From assembly GCF_965638725.1 (NCBI RefSeq), contig NW_027472026.1:1-64000 (forward strand): a stretch of 64,000 nucleotides of DNA. Reading direction: 5' to 3'. The notes beneath the pieces are model-generated. The model did not search any database. It was not told the origin of the DNA and saw only the letters and a program-made list of their open reading frames with translations. This stretch comes from Aptenodytes patagonicus (Eukaryota > Chordata > Aves > Sphenisciformes > Spheniscidae). The position numbers were made by a program, and so were the translations under genes. Of this stretch, positions 22,701 through 34,700 are shown one piece after another. Each line of letters begins with the position of its first letter. Positions within the stretch are counted from its first letter, which is position 1.

Positions 22701-25700
22701 CATCCCCGGCACGGTTTGCCCTGTCTGGGGGGCGTGGGGTGCTCCCGCCTGCCCCATGGTGGTGCCGTGCCCCGTGGGGCGGCTGTGCCCCATGGGGATG
22801 CCGTGCCCGTAGGGTGCCGTGCCCCGTGGGGTGGCCGTGCCCCATGGGGTGCCGTGCCCCGTGGGGGTGCTGTACCCTGTGGGGTGCTGTGGCCCATGGG
22901 GATGCCATGGCCTGTGAGGTGCCGTGGCCCGTGGGGGTGGCGTGCCCTGTGGGGTGGCGTGCCCCATGAGGGTGGTGTGCCCCGTGGGGTGCTGTGGCTT
23001 GTGGGGGTGCCGTGCCCCGTGGGGTGCTGTGGCCAGCAGTCCCGGCGGGTGTCGGGGCGGCATCCGGCTGTTCCTTTAAGGGTTGGGCGGGCTGGAATGT
23101 CCCGCCGTGTCCCGTGTCCGTGTCTGTGCCGGGCTGGGCTGTGCGGGGCTGCGCAGTGGCCGGACACGCCGGCCGCCGGACACACTGGCAGCCCCCGGCC
23201 CTCGCCCAGCGCCGCTGCCGCCCGCCGCCGCCCCGGCCCCCGCCCGCCATGGCCACCTACGACCTGGGGTGCCTGCCCCCCACCCTCGAGGAGCAGGACT
23301 TCATCCAAGCCTACGAGGACGTGCGGGAGCGATACAAAGGTACCGACCCCCCCTGGACCCTGCCCCACGTGGGGGTCCGGGCCGGGGGGAGGCTGGGGGG
23401 GGCAGCCGGTGCGGAGGGGCCACCCGGGGAAGGCTCGGCAGCACATTCCCATAATAGGGCACGTCAGGCGCCACCGAGGCCCCTGCCAGCACCCGGCTCA
23501 GCCCTGCCGGCACCCGCAGGGCGCTGCTGGGGGCCGGGTCCCGGCACTGGGGAACGGAGACCCCTCTGGATGCCCCCCAGCTGCCACCTTCCCTGGGGTG
23601 TCGGTGCCCGGGGAGCTGCGGGCACGTGGGCCCCCAGGGCAGCCCCGTGCCGGGCTCTCGGCGTGGATGGGCAGGGGTCTGTGCCCGTGGCCCCCCCGGG
23701 CTGGCCGGAGGCTGCCAGCGGGGTCTGCGGCGCTCGGGGCAGCGTGCCGGGGTGGGGGGGCCCCGTTCGGTGGGCTGGGGCGAGCGCTGGGGGGGGCGGC
23801 AGGGAGGAGGCATGGGCAGCGTGGGGTCTGCGTCTGGGGGGGAGTGGGCACGGAGCCGGCAGCCGCAGGCAGCTGGGCCTGCCTGGGGCGGGGGACGGGG
23901 GTCGGGGGCGCCTGGCAGCCCAGGAGGGGCGCAGGGGACCGGGCAGGGGCGTCAGTGCTCAGCGGCGGCATCGGTGGCGTTGGCATCTTGGGGCATGAGC
24001 TCCAGTGCTTGGCGGTGGCATTGGTGGCATCAGCACCTTGGCAGCTGTGCGGCTCTCCCGGTCTCCCGTGGCACCCCCCGGGGCGGCGGGGCCGGCACGT
24101 GGCCGGGGGGTGCACAGGGTGGCTCCGCGTGGGGCTGGCAGCCTCCCGCAGCCATGCCCTTACAAGGGGAGCGAGAGCTGCCTGCGCCCTGCCTGCCCCT
24201 GCCCGCCCCTGCCCTTACGTGGCCGGAGGTGCCTGGGGGGGCAGCCCCCCCCCCCGGTACCGGGGCGTGCGTGGGGTCGGGGGTGCCGGGGGGCATTTGG
24301 CATCCCCGCCGGAGGACCTGCCCCGGGCGCAGGGAGCCTCTCGCCCTTGCGGGGCTGCCCCGGGGGGGGGTGTCTGTGGGTGCGACACCCCCCCCCCTCA
24401 TGCGGCTGGTCCCTGGGGGTGCCTGGTGCCGCCAGCACCGGAGCCCCGGGGCTGAGGCTGCTGTGCCACGAGCAGCCGCGTTGAGGGCAGCGGGGCAGGT
24501 GAGCCCTGTTTTGGTGCCACGGCGCCATGGAGGGGTGCGCGTGCGTGTGCACGCACATGCGTGTGTGCGTGTGCGCTGTCACGGGCTGGCCCCGGCCCCG
24601 ATGCCGGGTGGTCCCTGCTGCTCCCGCCGCGGTGTCCCGGCGCGTGAGGGTGGGTGGGATGTGCTGGCCCCCCCATGGTGGGACCCCCCCCCACCGCTGG
24701 GCAGGACAGGGGGAGCGGGCGCCTGCCAGCCTGCAGCCCCCCGCCGCTGGGCTGCGCCGCCGCGGGTTGGTGCCAAGGCCTTGGCCGGGCTGTCCCCTGG
24801 CCGAGGGACCATTGTGCGCTCGGCGCCGGCGGCGGGTGCCCGAAGGAGCTCGGCCTGTCTGAGCCTGGCAGGGCCCCACAAAGCGCTGGGTGCCGCTGCC
24901 GGGGGCGGCGCACGGTTTGGGTAGTGGGCGTCCCTCGGCGGGGCCGGGGCACCGCGGGGTGGGTCAGTGCCGGCGTGTGGCTCCGTGCCGCTCGGCCGGT
25001 GGGCGCTGAGCACATGCCAGGGGCTTGGGGAGCATCGGGCCGTCCCAGCTTGGCCTCCCCGGGGGCCGGCAGGGCCGTGGGCACGGGGGGGCATCCCGGC
25101 GGCAGGGCCGGTCCCATCAGCCGGCAGGTTCGGTGCCACGGGCCCTGCGGGGCAGGTTCGGGTGCCTGGCTGTGGTGTGGCTGGGGCTGGGTGTGCACAG
25201 CCCGGCGTGGCCGCCGGTGCCAGGTTTGGGCAGGCTCAAAGGCAGAGGAAGGTCCTGCCTGGCCGTGCCGGGGTCCGCGGAGGAGCCGGCAGAGAAGGGG
25301 ACACGTGGGGAAGGGGACACGTGGGGCCTCCGGCAGCAGCGCCGCAGCCACGGCCCGGCAGGCTGCAGGTGACTGCAGGCTTGAGTTCTGCCGGGAAGGG
25401 ACGGGCAAGGTCGTGGCTGAGCCGGGTAAGCCGCGAAGCATCAGCCCAGCCCCGGGGCTCTGCGAAACGCGGTGATGCCACCGCGGAGAGGAGACGGTTG
25501 GCGGGGAGCCCGTTGGAGCAGCTGGTACCTGTCGGCTCCGCCTGGGCCGGTGCCACCGGCACGTGCCGTTCCCGAGCCTCCGGAGCCCCATGGGATCCAG
25601 TGCCCGCTCTGCCGGGGGCTGGCTGGTGCCAAGGCCCGGCAACAGGGGCTTTGCCGGGGGCTGTGCCGGGGGCCACGTTCTGCACCAGCAGCACGGACCA

Positions 25701-28700
25701 CCGATGTCCTGCCGCAGCGGGGGCTGGCGGCGGCCGGGCGAGGGGATGAGCTGCCATGCGTCGGTGGCAGGATGGACCCCGGGCAAGCAGGGGTCTTAGC
25801 TGCCGCGGTGAATAGGTTGCGGCGGGCGGTTGTGCTGCACCAGCGTCTGCCCGGTGCTGGGCAGGAGCAGGAGGCGGCCATTGCGGGGAGAGCTGCACCG
25901 CGGGCCGGCCGGCCGCCATCCGCGGGGCAGGCAGCGTGGGGCAGGAGGCTGGCAGAGCCTGCAGCGGCCCTGGCAGCCGGGCAGGGTGCTGGGGTGCCGG
26001 GAGTGCCGGGTGCTGGGTGCCGGCGTCCCTGGGCGAGGCGGGTGGCAGCCAGCTGTCGCGGCAGGCTGGGCGAGCGTTTGCCGGGCCGCCTCGTGGCTTC
26101 CCGATTAGAGACGTTATCGTTGCGCAGCGCCGGGAGCGCGCCCGGCGGGAACCGAAACCTGGGCGGGGGCCAGCGCCACCGCCACTGCCGCCGCCGCCGC
26201 CACCTCCGCCGCCGCCACCCGGGGCTTTCCAGCCGGGCTCAGCACGGTGCTCCGGGGCTGGCTCCATCTGGTGTCTGTCACCCATATCGGGGGCAGACAG
26301 ACCCCTGAGACCCCCTCCAGCCCCCCGAGACCCCCCAGCCCCATGGCCGCGGGGACAGCCCCGCCGGGCAGCCGGGTGTGCCGGGGCAGAGCCAGAGGTC
26401 CCTCCCGGCAGCGGCGGGGGTCTCGGGCCCAGGCTGGCCATCGGCCGGGGCTGGCCGCAGTGCGGCGCAGGCGGCGGCAGTTCCCAGCAGGGCCCGGGGC
26501 TGGCGCGGCCACGCGGAGCCGGGAGGCCGGGGCTTGGCGCTGCCACCGGCCTCCAGCCCCGTGGCACCGTGCCGGGGGGCCGCCCGCCAGCCCCCCCACT
26601 GCCGCCGGGCAGAGCGGTGGTGCCGGTGATGGCGGGAGGAGCAGGGTGCCAGGGGGGCCCGGATAGGGCCCCTGTTGCTGTCTCTCGGGGTGCCGGTGCT
26701 CGACCCGGAGGTGCCGGCCCCCCCAGCCTGGCGAGGGGGAGCAGGGCTGGGGGGGTCCCGACGGAGGCAGCTGGTGCTTTTCTGGGTGCTGGTGCCCAGG
26801 GCCTGGGGGGGCAGCGCTGGCTGCGTCCCCCCGGGGGGGGGGGGGGGGGTTGGGGCAGCTACAGGTCCCTGGGCACAAGGGGGAGCTCTGCCCCCCCCAG
26901 CTGCGACCGGGTTTGAACTGGGCTGGGGGGGGGATGCTGCAGGGAGACCTGGACCCGTGTCCAGGCAAGGGGGGGGGACAGGCTGGCTCTCCCTGAGGAC
27001 AGGTGTCCCGTGTACCCCCCCCCAGGACAGGCGTCCCCTGTTGTCCCCCCCCCAGGACAGGAATCCCCTGTCCCACCCCCCCCCGAGGACAGGCGTCCCC
27101 TGTTGTCCCCCCCCCAGGACAGGAATCCCCTGTCCCACCCCCCCCGAGGACAGGTGTCCCCTGTTGTGTCCCCCGCCCCCCCGGACAGGAATCCCCTGTC
27201 CCCCCTCCCCCCAAGGACAGGCGTCCCCTATTGTCCCCCCCAAGGACAGGAATCCCCTGTGTCCCCCCCCGGAGGACAGGCGTCCCCTGTTGTGTCCCGT
27301 CCCTGACCCCCCCCCCCCCCCGGACAGGAATCCCCTGTTGTCCCCCCCCCGAGGACAGGCATCCACTGTTGTGTGTGTCCCCCCCGGACAGGAATCCCCT
27401 GTCGTCCCCCCCCCGAGGACAGGCGTCCCCTGTTGTGTGTCCCCCCCCCAGGACAGGAATCCCCTGTGTCGTCCGTCGTCCCCCCCCCCCCCCAGGACAG
27501 GCGTCCCCTATTGTGTGTCCCCCCCCAGGACAGGAATCCCCTGTGTGTGTCCCCCCCCCCCCAGGACAGGCGTCCCCTGTCCCCGGTGCTGCTGGCGGGA
27601 GGGGGTGCGGGGGGGGGGGGTCTGCTCTGCCTCTCCCCCCTTTGTCCCTTGTCCCGCTGGCCTGCCAGCGCGGGCAGAGCTGGCGCTTGGGCCCGATGCC
27701 ATGGTGATGGGCCCGGCTGCCAGGGCAGCGGGGGGGGGGGGGCTGGGTGAGAACGGGGGGGGGCTGTGCTGGATGGGGTGGGGATGGGGGGCTGTTCACG
27801 GGGGGCTGAGCTGGGCTGTGGGGATGGGGGGGCCGTGCTGAGGGGGGGTCTGTGCTGTGGGAGGGGGTCTGTGCTGTACTGGGGGGCTGTGCTGAGGGGG
27901 GGGTCTGTGCTGTGGGAGGGGGTCTGTGCTGTACTGGGGGGCCGTGCTGAGGGGGGGGGTCTGTGCTGTGGGAGGGGGTCTGTGCTGATGGGGGGGGGTG
28001 TCTGTGCTGTGGGAGGGGGTCTGTGCTGATGGGGGTGTCTGTGCTGTGGGAGGGGGTCTGTGCTGTACTGGGGGGCCTGTGCTGGTGGGGGGGGTCTGTG
28101 CAGATGGGGGGGGGTCTGTGCTGTGGGAGGGGGTCTGTGCGGATGGGGGGGTCTGTGCGGATGGGGGGGGTCTGTGCTGTGGGAGGGGGTCTGTGCTGTA
28201 CTGGGGGGCCTGTGCTGATGGGGGGGGTCTGTGTGGATGAGGGGGGGTGTCTGTGCTGTGGGAGGGGGTCTGTGCCGTGCCGTGCCGTGCCGTGCCGTGC
28301 CCCGGGGGGGGGGGGGGGATGCGGGGCCGGTCCCCAGCAGGGGCGGTGCGGGGGGGGCGGTGCGGGGCCGGGACCGGGGGCGGTGCGGGGGGGGCGGTGC
28401 GGGGCCGGGGGCGGGCGCGGTGCCGCAGCGGCGGGTGGGCTGCGGCGGGGGGGGGGGGCGGGGCGGGGCGGGGCGGGGCCGCCCCGGAGCTGCGGGACCG
28501 AGCGGGACCGGGAGGGGGGGGGACGGGAGAGAGCAGCCATGGAGGCGTCCCGCTCCATCCACCACGAGATCATCTCCCTCAAAGGTACCGGGGGCTGCGG
28601 GACCACCGGGGGGGGGGGCTCGGCCGACCCCGGGGCTCGGCCCTGCGGGGGGGCGGCCCCAGCTCCCGGGAGCCCGAGCCCACGGGTGACGGGCGAGGGG

Positions 28701-31700
28701 CTCCAGCCGCCGCATCCCCGGGGGGGGGGGCTGCAACCACATCCCCCGGGTGAGGGGCTCCGGCCGCCGCCGCATCACCGGGGGGGGGGGGGCTGCAACC
28801 ACATCCCCCGGGCGAGGGGCTCCGGCTGCCGCTGCATCCCCGGGGGGGGGGGGCTGCAACCACATCCCCCAGGCGAGGGTCTCTGGCTGCCGCTGCATCC
28901 CCGGGGGGGGGTGGGTGGGCCTCCGGCCGCATCCCTCCTGCTGCGCGCCACTTGCGCCGGTGTCGGCTTGGCCGCGCTGGCGGCTGCCTGCAGCCCGCTG
29001 CCTGCAGTGCAGGCAGGAGGAGCGGTGGTCACTGCTCTCGGCGGGGCCGGGGGCTGCCCCGGCATCACCCAGCCCCTGCCAGGCACCGCTGGGCTGGGGG
29101 GGGACGACGTGTTGGGAGCCGTGCCGTGCCGCAGAGCCGGGGCGCTGGGGCGTGAGTAACGGGCGCCCACAGATGCTGGTCATGGGGACGCTGGCTGCCA
29201 CCGGCCCGCGTGTGACCGCAGCGGGCAGGCAGCCACCGCAGGGCCCGTTACCCTGGTGAGCCGCGGGGCTGGGGCCGGGCTGGCGCGGACCCCGGCAAGG
29301 GTCGGGGTGCAGCCAGGCGGGGGCTGGCTCTGGGGCGGCTGGCAGCCGTAGCAGTGCCATGAGCCCAGTCGGGGGGAGCCGAGGCTGTCCCCCCTCCCGC
29401 AGAGCCCGGGCTGCCGGCGGGGCTGATTTATGGTGAGAACAGGCACGGCCAGAGGACCCCCGCCGGCCCCGGCCTCATTAATGGCCTGGCCCTGGCCCCA
29501 GCCCACGGTGCCCCCCAGCCTCCCCCCGGCTCTGACCGCGGTGCCCTCCGCAAACAGCCGCGCCTTTGTTCCTGCCTCGGCACAGGGAGCCCTCCGGCCC
29601 CGCCAGCGCCAGCCCTTACGGACCCCGGCACCGGCACCGGCACCGGCATGGGGAGTGACGGGCCCACGGCCAGGAGATGCTGCCCGCAGGGCCCTGCCTC
29701 CACCGCTGCCTGCCTGCCTGCCCCGAGATTTGGGGGTCTGCAACCTGCCCGAGGTCTCGGTGGGGCAAAGCCCCGGCTGTGGGTCGGACCCCCAGGCCGT
29801 GGGTCAGAGGGGTGCGGGGTGGGGGGCGCAGGGGGTGCAGCAGGGCTTTGTGGGGGGGGGGGGGGGTGTGAGCCCAGTGCCGTGTGCCGGCAGCCGGTGC
29901 CCCCCTGGAGCCCCTGAGGTGTGGCGCTGGGGCCTTCATGGGCCACGTGCCGGAGCCGGGAGGATGCGGTAGGGTGGAGGTGTGAGCCGTGGGGCTGGTA
30001 CCGGCTGCGGTGGGGCTGGCAGCACCGGGATGGGCTGAGTCGGTGCTGAGCCGGGCTCGGGGAGGGCAGAGCGGTGCCTGGCCCCCGAGGTACACCCGAT
30101 GCTCCCCAGGTGATGGGTGGGGGGTGCAGTGAGGGTGCCGGCACCGTGCCCAGCGTCCCTGGCGGACGGGCAGCGTGGGGGGGAGCGTCTGGACGCCGGA
30201 GCCGGCTCCACTGTCACATCGCGTTGGATCACTGCGGCGGGTGCTGACTCGGCACTTCCCGGTGGGCGGCCGGATGGCGCGGCCGTGACCTGGCTGCGGG
30301 GCCTGGGGGTGCGGCGGGGTGCGATGTCTCGGGGGGGCCACGCTCATGGGGAGATGCCCCGGCTGTGTCCACGCTCGCGTCCCTGCGCCGTCCCTGCACC
30401 CGCCGACATGGGGACGGGGACCCGGTGCTGCAGAGGGCTGGCTGGGGGCAGCGGGGTGGGGGGGGCCGGTGCTGGGGGATGCATGGGGCAGGAGACGGCT
30501 GCATGGGGGGACGCGGGTCCCCCCACCCGCAGGGAGCCAGGTTGTGGCTGCGGCGAGGCACAGGGAGCACCGTGCTAGCTGCACCGGCCCCGCGCCATGG
30601 CCTCGGTGTCCCCCCTGGCTGTCGTCCCCCCACCCAGCTGTGCTGCCCCACAGCTGTCCCCCCCCGTCTGTCCCCCTGCCGTGGCCAGTGTGGGCGCAGG
30701 GGCCCCAGGTCCCTGCTCCCCCCGGGGAGCCCCAGCCCCGCTCCCGAGGGGGGACCGGTTGGTGCAGGCGCCGGGGGAGCTGCGTCCCCACAGGCACTGT
30801 CTGACTGACTGACTGTCTGTCTGTCCTGGGTCGGACGGCACGTCCCCTTGCCCCTCCCTGCCCTCCGGGCCCCCCCGGGGTTGCGGGGTGGGGAGCACGC
30901 TGGGGTCTGGGGTGACTCAAGGTGTCATTGCTCCTGCCGCCATCCCTACCCGGGGGGGGGGGCACGGCTGGGCGGCGCTGGGAGTGCTGCAGCCGGGGCT
31001 CCCGCGTCCCCCCGCACCGGGGGGGCTGCGGCTGGGGGTGCCCTGCCCTGCGCGGGGGTCCTGGCAGGCAGCCCTGGGCTGGCGTTGGTGACCTTGGGCC
31101 CTCCCCACATACTGGGCTGTCCGCCTCGCTGTCCCCATCACTGTCCCCATCCTTCCCAAACCTGCCGGGGTTGCTGGGGTGCCGTGTGCCGGGGGGCACC
31201 ACAGAGGTGTTGGTGCTGTGGGGCCGTGGGGGGGGTGTGCTCCATGGGGCCGGGCATGCTGAGGGGGGGGCTTGGGCACACGGCTGATGCTCTCCCGGGG
31301 GGTTCCCTGCGCGGGGGGGAGCGGGCACCGCGCTCCTGCGCTGGGGGCCGGTGGGTGCCCCGGTGCCCCCCGCTGCTCCTGGCTCCTCGGCTCCTGCGCC
31401 AGGGGTGCCCCGTGGTGAGGGCCCTTGGAGGACGGGGATGGGGGCTCTGCCCACCCCACCCCACCCCACCCCACCCCACCTGTGCTTCCCTGCCTGAATC
31501 AGAGGGACAGGGAAATTGTGCAAGTCCCGCTGCGAGTCCCCTCCCGGCAGTGCCGGCGCGGCTTATATCACCAGTTCCTGTGGGTTTGGGGCACACGGGG
31601 CCCGGCAGCTCTGGGGCGGGTGCCCCACCAGCGTGAGCATGGCTGGGGGCTGTGCAGCCCCCCCCGTGCCCGTGCCAGGGTCTCCGCTCCCCACCGCTGC

Positions 31701-34700
31701 TTGCTGCCTTGCCGGTAAATCTCAGCACGCCCCATCGCCGCTCCACTCCCGGTAGCGCCGTCGGCAGGGAAGGGGGTGCTGGGGATGGTGCCACTCCTGC
31801 AGCTGATGCTGTTCCCAAGGCCGCGGTGTCCCCCAGGCCCCCCGTCCCCCCACCGCTGCCGGGGGGGCCCTCCTGCGCCGGGTGCTGCAGCAGTCGGATC
31901 GTCCCTGTGCCCCACCGCGCTGGGCTGGGGGGGCCACAGGAGCCCTGGCTGGAGGGGGCCAGGCACGGCGGTGGTCCTCTCCTGTTTCAGGGCCGTGGGA
32001 CCGGCATCCCCCCGGCGTGGGGGAGCCCCCAGTCGCTTTGCTGCAGGACCTCTTCAACCTGGGGCTCCCTGGGGGCTGCCGCATGGGGACGGGCGAGCCC
32101 TGGGCACCCCGGGCCGTCCCAGAGTCCCTCCTGCTCTTGGCACCGGCACTGGCACGTGACAGGAGGAGGAAACAATCTGGGTGCCCGCGGGCCGGCTGCC
32201 GGCAGCCACCCACCCACCCTGCCACGGGACCTGGGTGCGCCCACGGCGTGGGGAGCCCTGGGTGCTGGGAGCCCTGGGTGCCGGGAGCAGGGGCTCTCCC
32301 CGCGGCAGTGCTCGGGGTCCCCAGCCGGCATGGCCGGGGCCGTGCCAGGGTCCCCGCGGTGGCGGTCCGTGGGTGGCAGGCAGTTGCCGGTCCCAGTGGG
32401 GCGCCGGGGGCAGCCGCGTGTGGCAGCTGCCTCGTCCCCACCTGCCAGCCCTGGGGACGAGCGGCCAGGGGGGGGGCGCGGGGGGGGAGGCGAAGCTGTG
32501 CCAGCACCGGGGCTGTCACGCCACGGTCCCCCGCCCGTCCCGCCGGCTGCTGCGGGACCCCTGGGATGTGGGGACCTGTGGTCCCCCGGGGGCTGCAGCC
32601 CCCCCGGCCCTGCACAAACAGGGGCAGGAGCGGAGCAAATATTGACGTTGGCAGGATGCGGCCGCTGCAGCCCTGCCTGCGGCCCTGCCTGCAGCCCTGC
32701 CTGCGGCCCTGCCTGCGGCCCGGCGATGCAGCCGGCTCCGCCGGACGGGATGCTCCCGGGGGGGGGAGCGCGGGGGCCACGTCCCCGGGCAGGTGGCGGC
32801 CGCCCCCGGTTCCCACCCCCCCCCCCGGGGCTGAGGGTCCCCGTCCCTCCCCACCACGGGCGGCGGCTCCGGCGACGGAGGGGGGGGGGGGCGGTCCCGG
32901 GGTCCGGGGCGGGGCGGGGCCCGCGGGGCTTCCCACGCGGGAACCGGCCGGGTGGGTCGGGGCGGGCGGCGCGTCCCCGCCCCGGAGCGGCGGGGTGGGG
33001 GGGAGCGGGGCCGGCCGCGGCCCCCCCCCGGGCGGATGGCGGGGCCGGGGAGGGGCCGGTGAGTCAGGGCTGGGCCCAGCGGCGGGTGCCCCGGCCCCCC
33101 CCCGGCCCCGCGGCCCCCCCGGCCCGGGGGTGGAGCTGCCGCCAGCCTGCCCGCCGCAAGCAGCCAGCGCCGCGCCGAGCTGTGCCGGGCCATATCGGGC
33201 TGTGCCGGGCCATACCGGGCCGTGCCGAGCCGTGCCAGACCGTGCCGAGCCGTGCCAGACCGTGGCGAGCCGTGCCGGGCCGTAGCGAGCTGTGCCAGAC
33301 CGTACCGAACCGTGCCGGGCCGTGCCGAGCAGTGGTGAGCCGTGCCAGGCTGTAGCGGGCCGTGCCGAGCCACCACCGAGCTGAGCCGGAGGCGTGCGGT
33401 GCTGAGCCGCGCCATGGTGGCCGGGATGCTGATGCCGCTGGAGCGGCTGCGCGCCATCCTGGAGCTGCTCTTCCGCGAGGGCGTGCTGGTGGCCGAGAAG
33501 GACCCCCGGCCGCATCGCACCCACCCGCAGCTGCCCGGCGTCCCCAACGTGGAGGTGCTGCGCGCCATGGCCTCCCTGCGCTCCCGCCGGCTGGTGCGGG
33601 AGACCTTTGCCTGGCGCCACTTCTACTGGTACCTGACGGACGAGGGCATCGACTACCTGCGCCGGTACCTGCACCTGCCGCCCGAGATCGTCCCGCTCTC
33701 CCTGCAGCGTGCCGCCCGCCGCCCCGTTGCCCCCGCCCGCCGCCCCGCCACCACCGCCGACACCGGCCCCGGCAGGGCACGTCCCGCCGGCGGCGACCGG
33801 CTCTACCGCAGGAAGGAGGATGGCGAGCGGCACGTGGAGCCTGTCACCGCCACCGCTGCGGGGGGAGTGTCCCAGCCGCCCCCCCCGCCCGGCCCAGCCC
33901 CAGGTATTGACCAGCACCCGTGGGGGGGGACACCCCCGGGCTGGGCGGGAGAAGGGTCCGTCAGCCCTCGCCCCTGGGTGCTCTCGTGGGTGGGGGTGCG
34001 TGGGGGCACCTTAACCCTTCTGCTCGCGGGGGGGGCTCTGCAGCCCCTGCCCCCTCCGAGTCACCAGCGCTGAGCTGATGCCATGTCCCCCCTCCCCAGC
34101 CCCGGGGGCAGGCACCCCCCCTCCAGCACCCTCCCTGCCTGGCCAAGGTCAGGGGCAGGGGGCACCTGCAGCCCCTGTGCTGCCCGGGGGTGAGCCTGGG
34201 GAGGAGGGGTGCTGGGGGGGCTCGGGGACCGCCATGTCCCCGTGCATCCACGGGGACCCCGTGGCTCGGTGGATCTCCTGGTGTCCTGTGGGGCAGGGGG
34301 AGGCCGGGCCCTGCCGGTACCCCTGCCCGTGGGCTCGGCACGGGGGGGGCACGTGGTGTTGGGGCCGGGGCGGTCCCCCAGGGCCAGGTGTGCCAGGGTA
34401 CAGCGGGGCGGCTCCCCGGGACGCCCAAGGGGTGGTTGGGCAGGTGGGCTGCGGGGGACCCTCTGTGCTGCCGGGGGTCTCACTGCTGCTGTCCTCCCCT
34501 CCGGGCTCCCCATGGCGGGCAGGGGGCTGCACCGTGGGGTGGCCGTGCCACGGAGGGGCTGCACCCCGAAGTCCCCGCTGTGCACGGGGTGGGACCGGAC
34601 GGACAGACAGACAGCGGCAGCTGGGGCGGGCAGGGCTGTTGGTGGGGAGGGGGCTGCCTGCAGCCGGGGGCTGCAGGGGGGGCGTCCCCTCCCGACCCCC

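Larger units (their letters stand above)
16764..23060. other. PLEC intron between first exons 1c and 1f
   Basis: Contains three minisatellites (17.8-18.2, 19.2-19.7 and 20.4-21.9 kb) and GC-rich unique DNA. The segment 21880-22260 is less repetitive and carries MEF2-like motifs. No other gene is seen on either strand. Confidence 0.6.
23340..28270. other. PLEC intron between first exons 1f and 1e
   Basis: GC-rich unique DNA from 23.3 to 26.9 kb, then two repeat arrays. I recognise no coding exon. A Gly/Pro triplet-rich stretch (about 26180-26230) is simple sequence. Confidence 0.55.

Noticed and set aside
26180..26230. Pro/Gly-rich triplet stretch as a collagen-like or homeodomain-flank exon
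   Set aside because: Simple GCC/CCG triplet sequence with no splice-compatible frame and no flanking domain.
30795..30825. ctgactgactgactgtctgtctgt as a CRISPR-like or tRNA-like element
   Set aside because: Short tetranucleotide repeat; no spacers and no cloverleaf.
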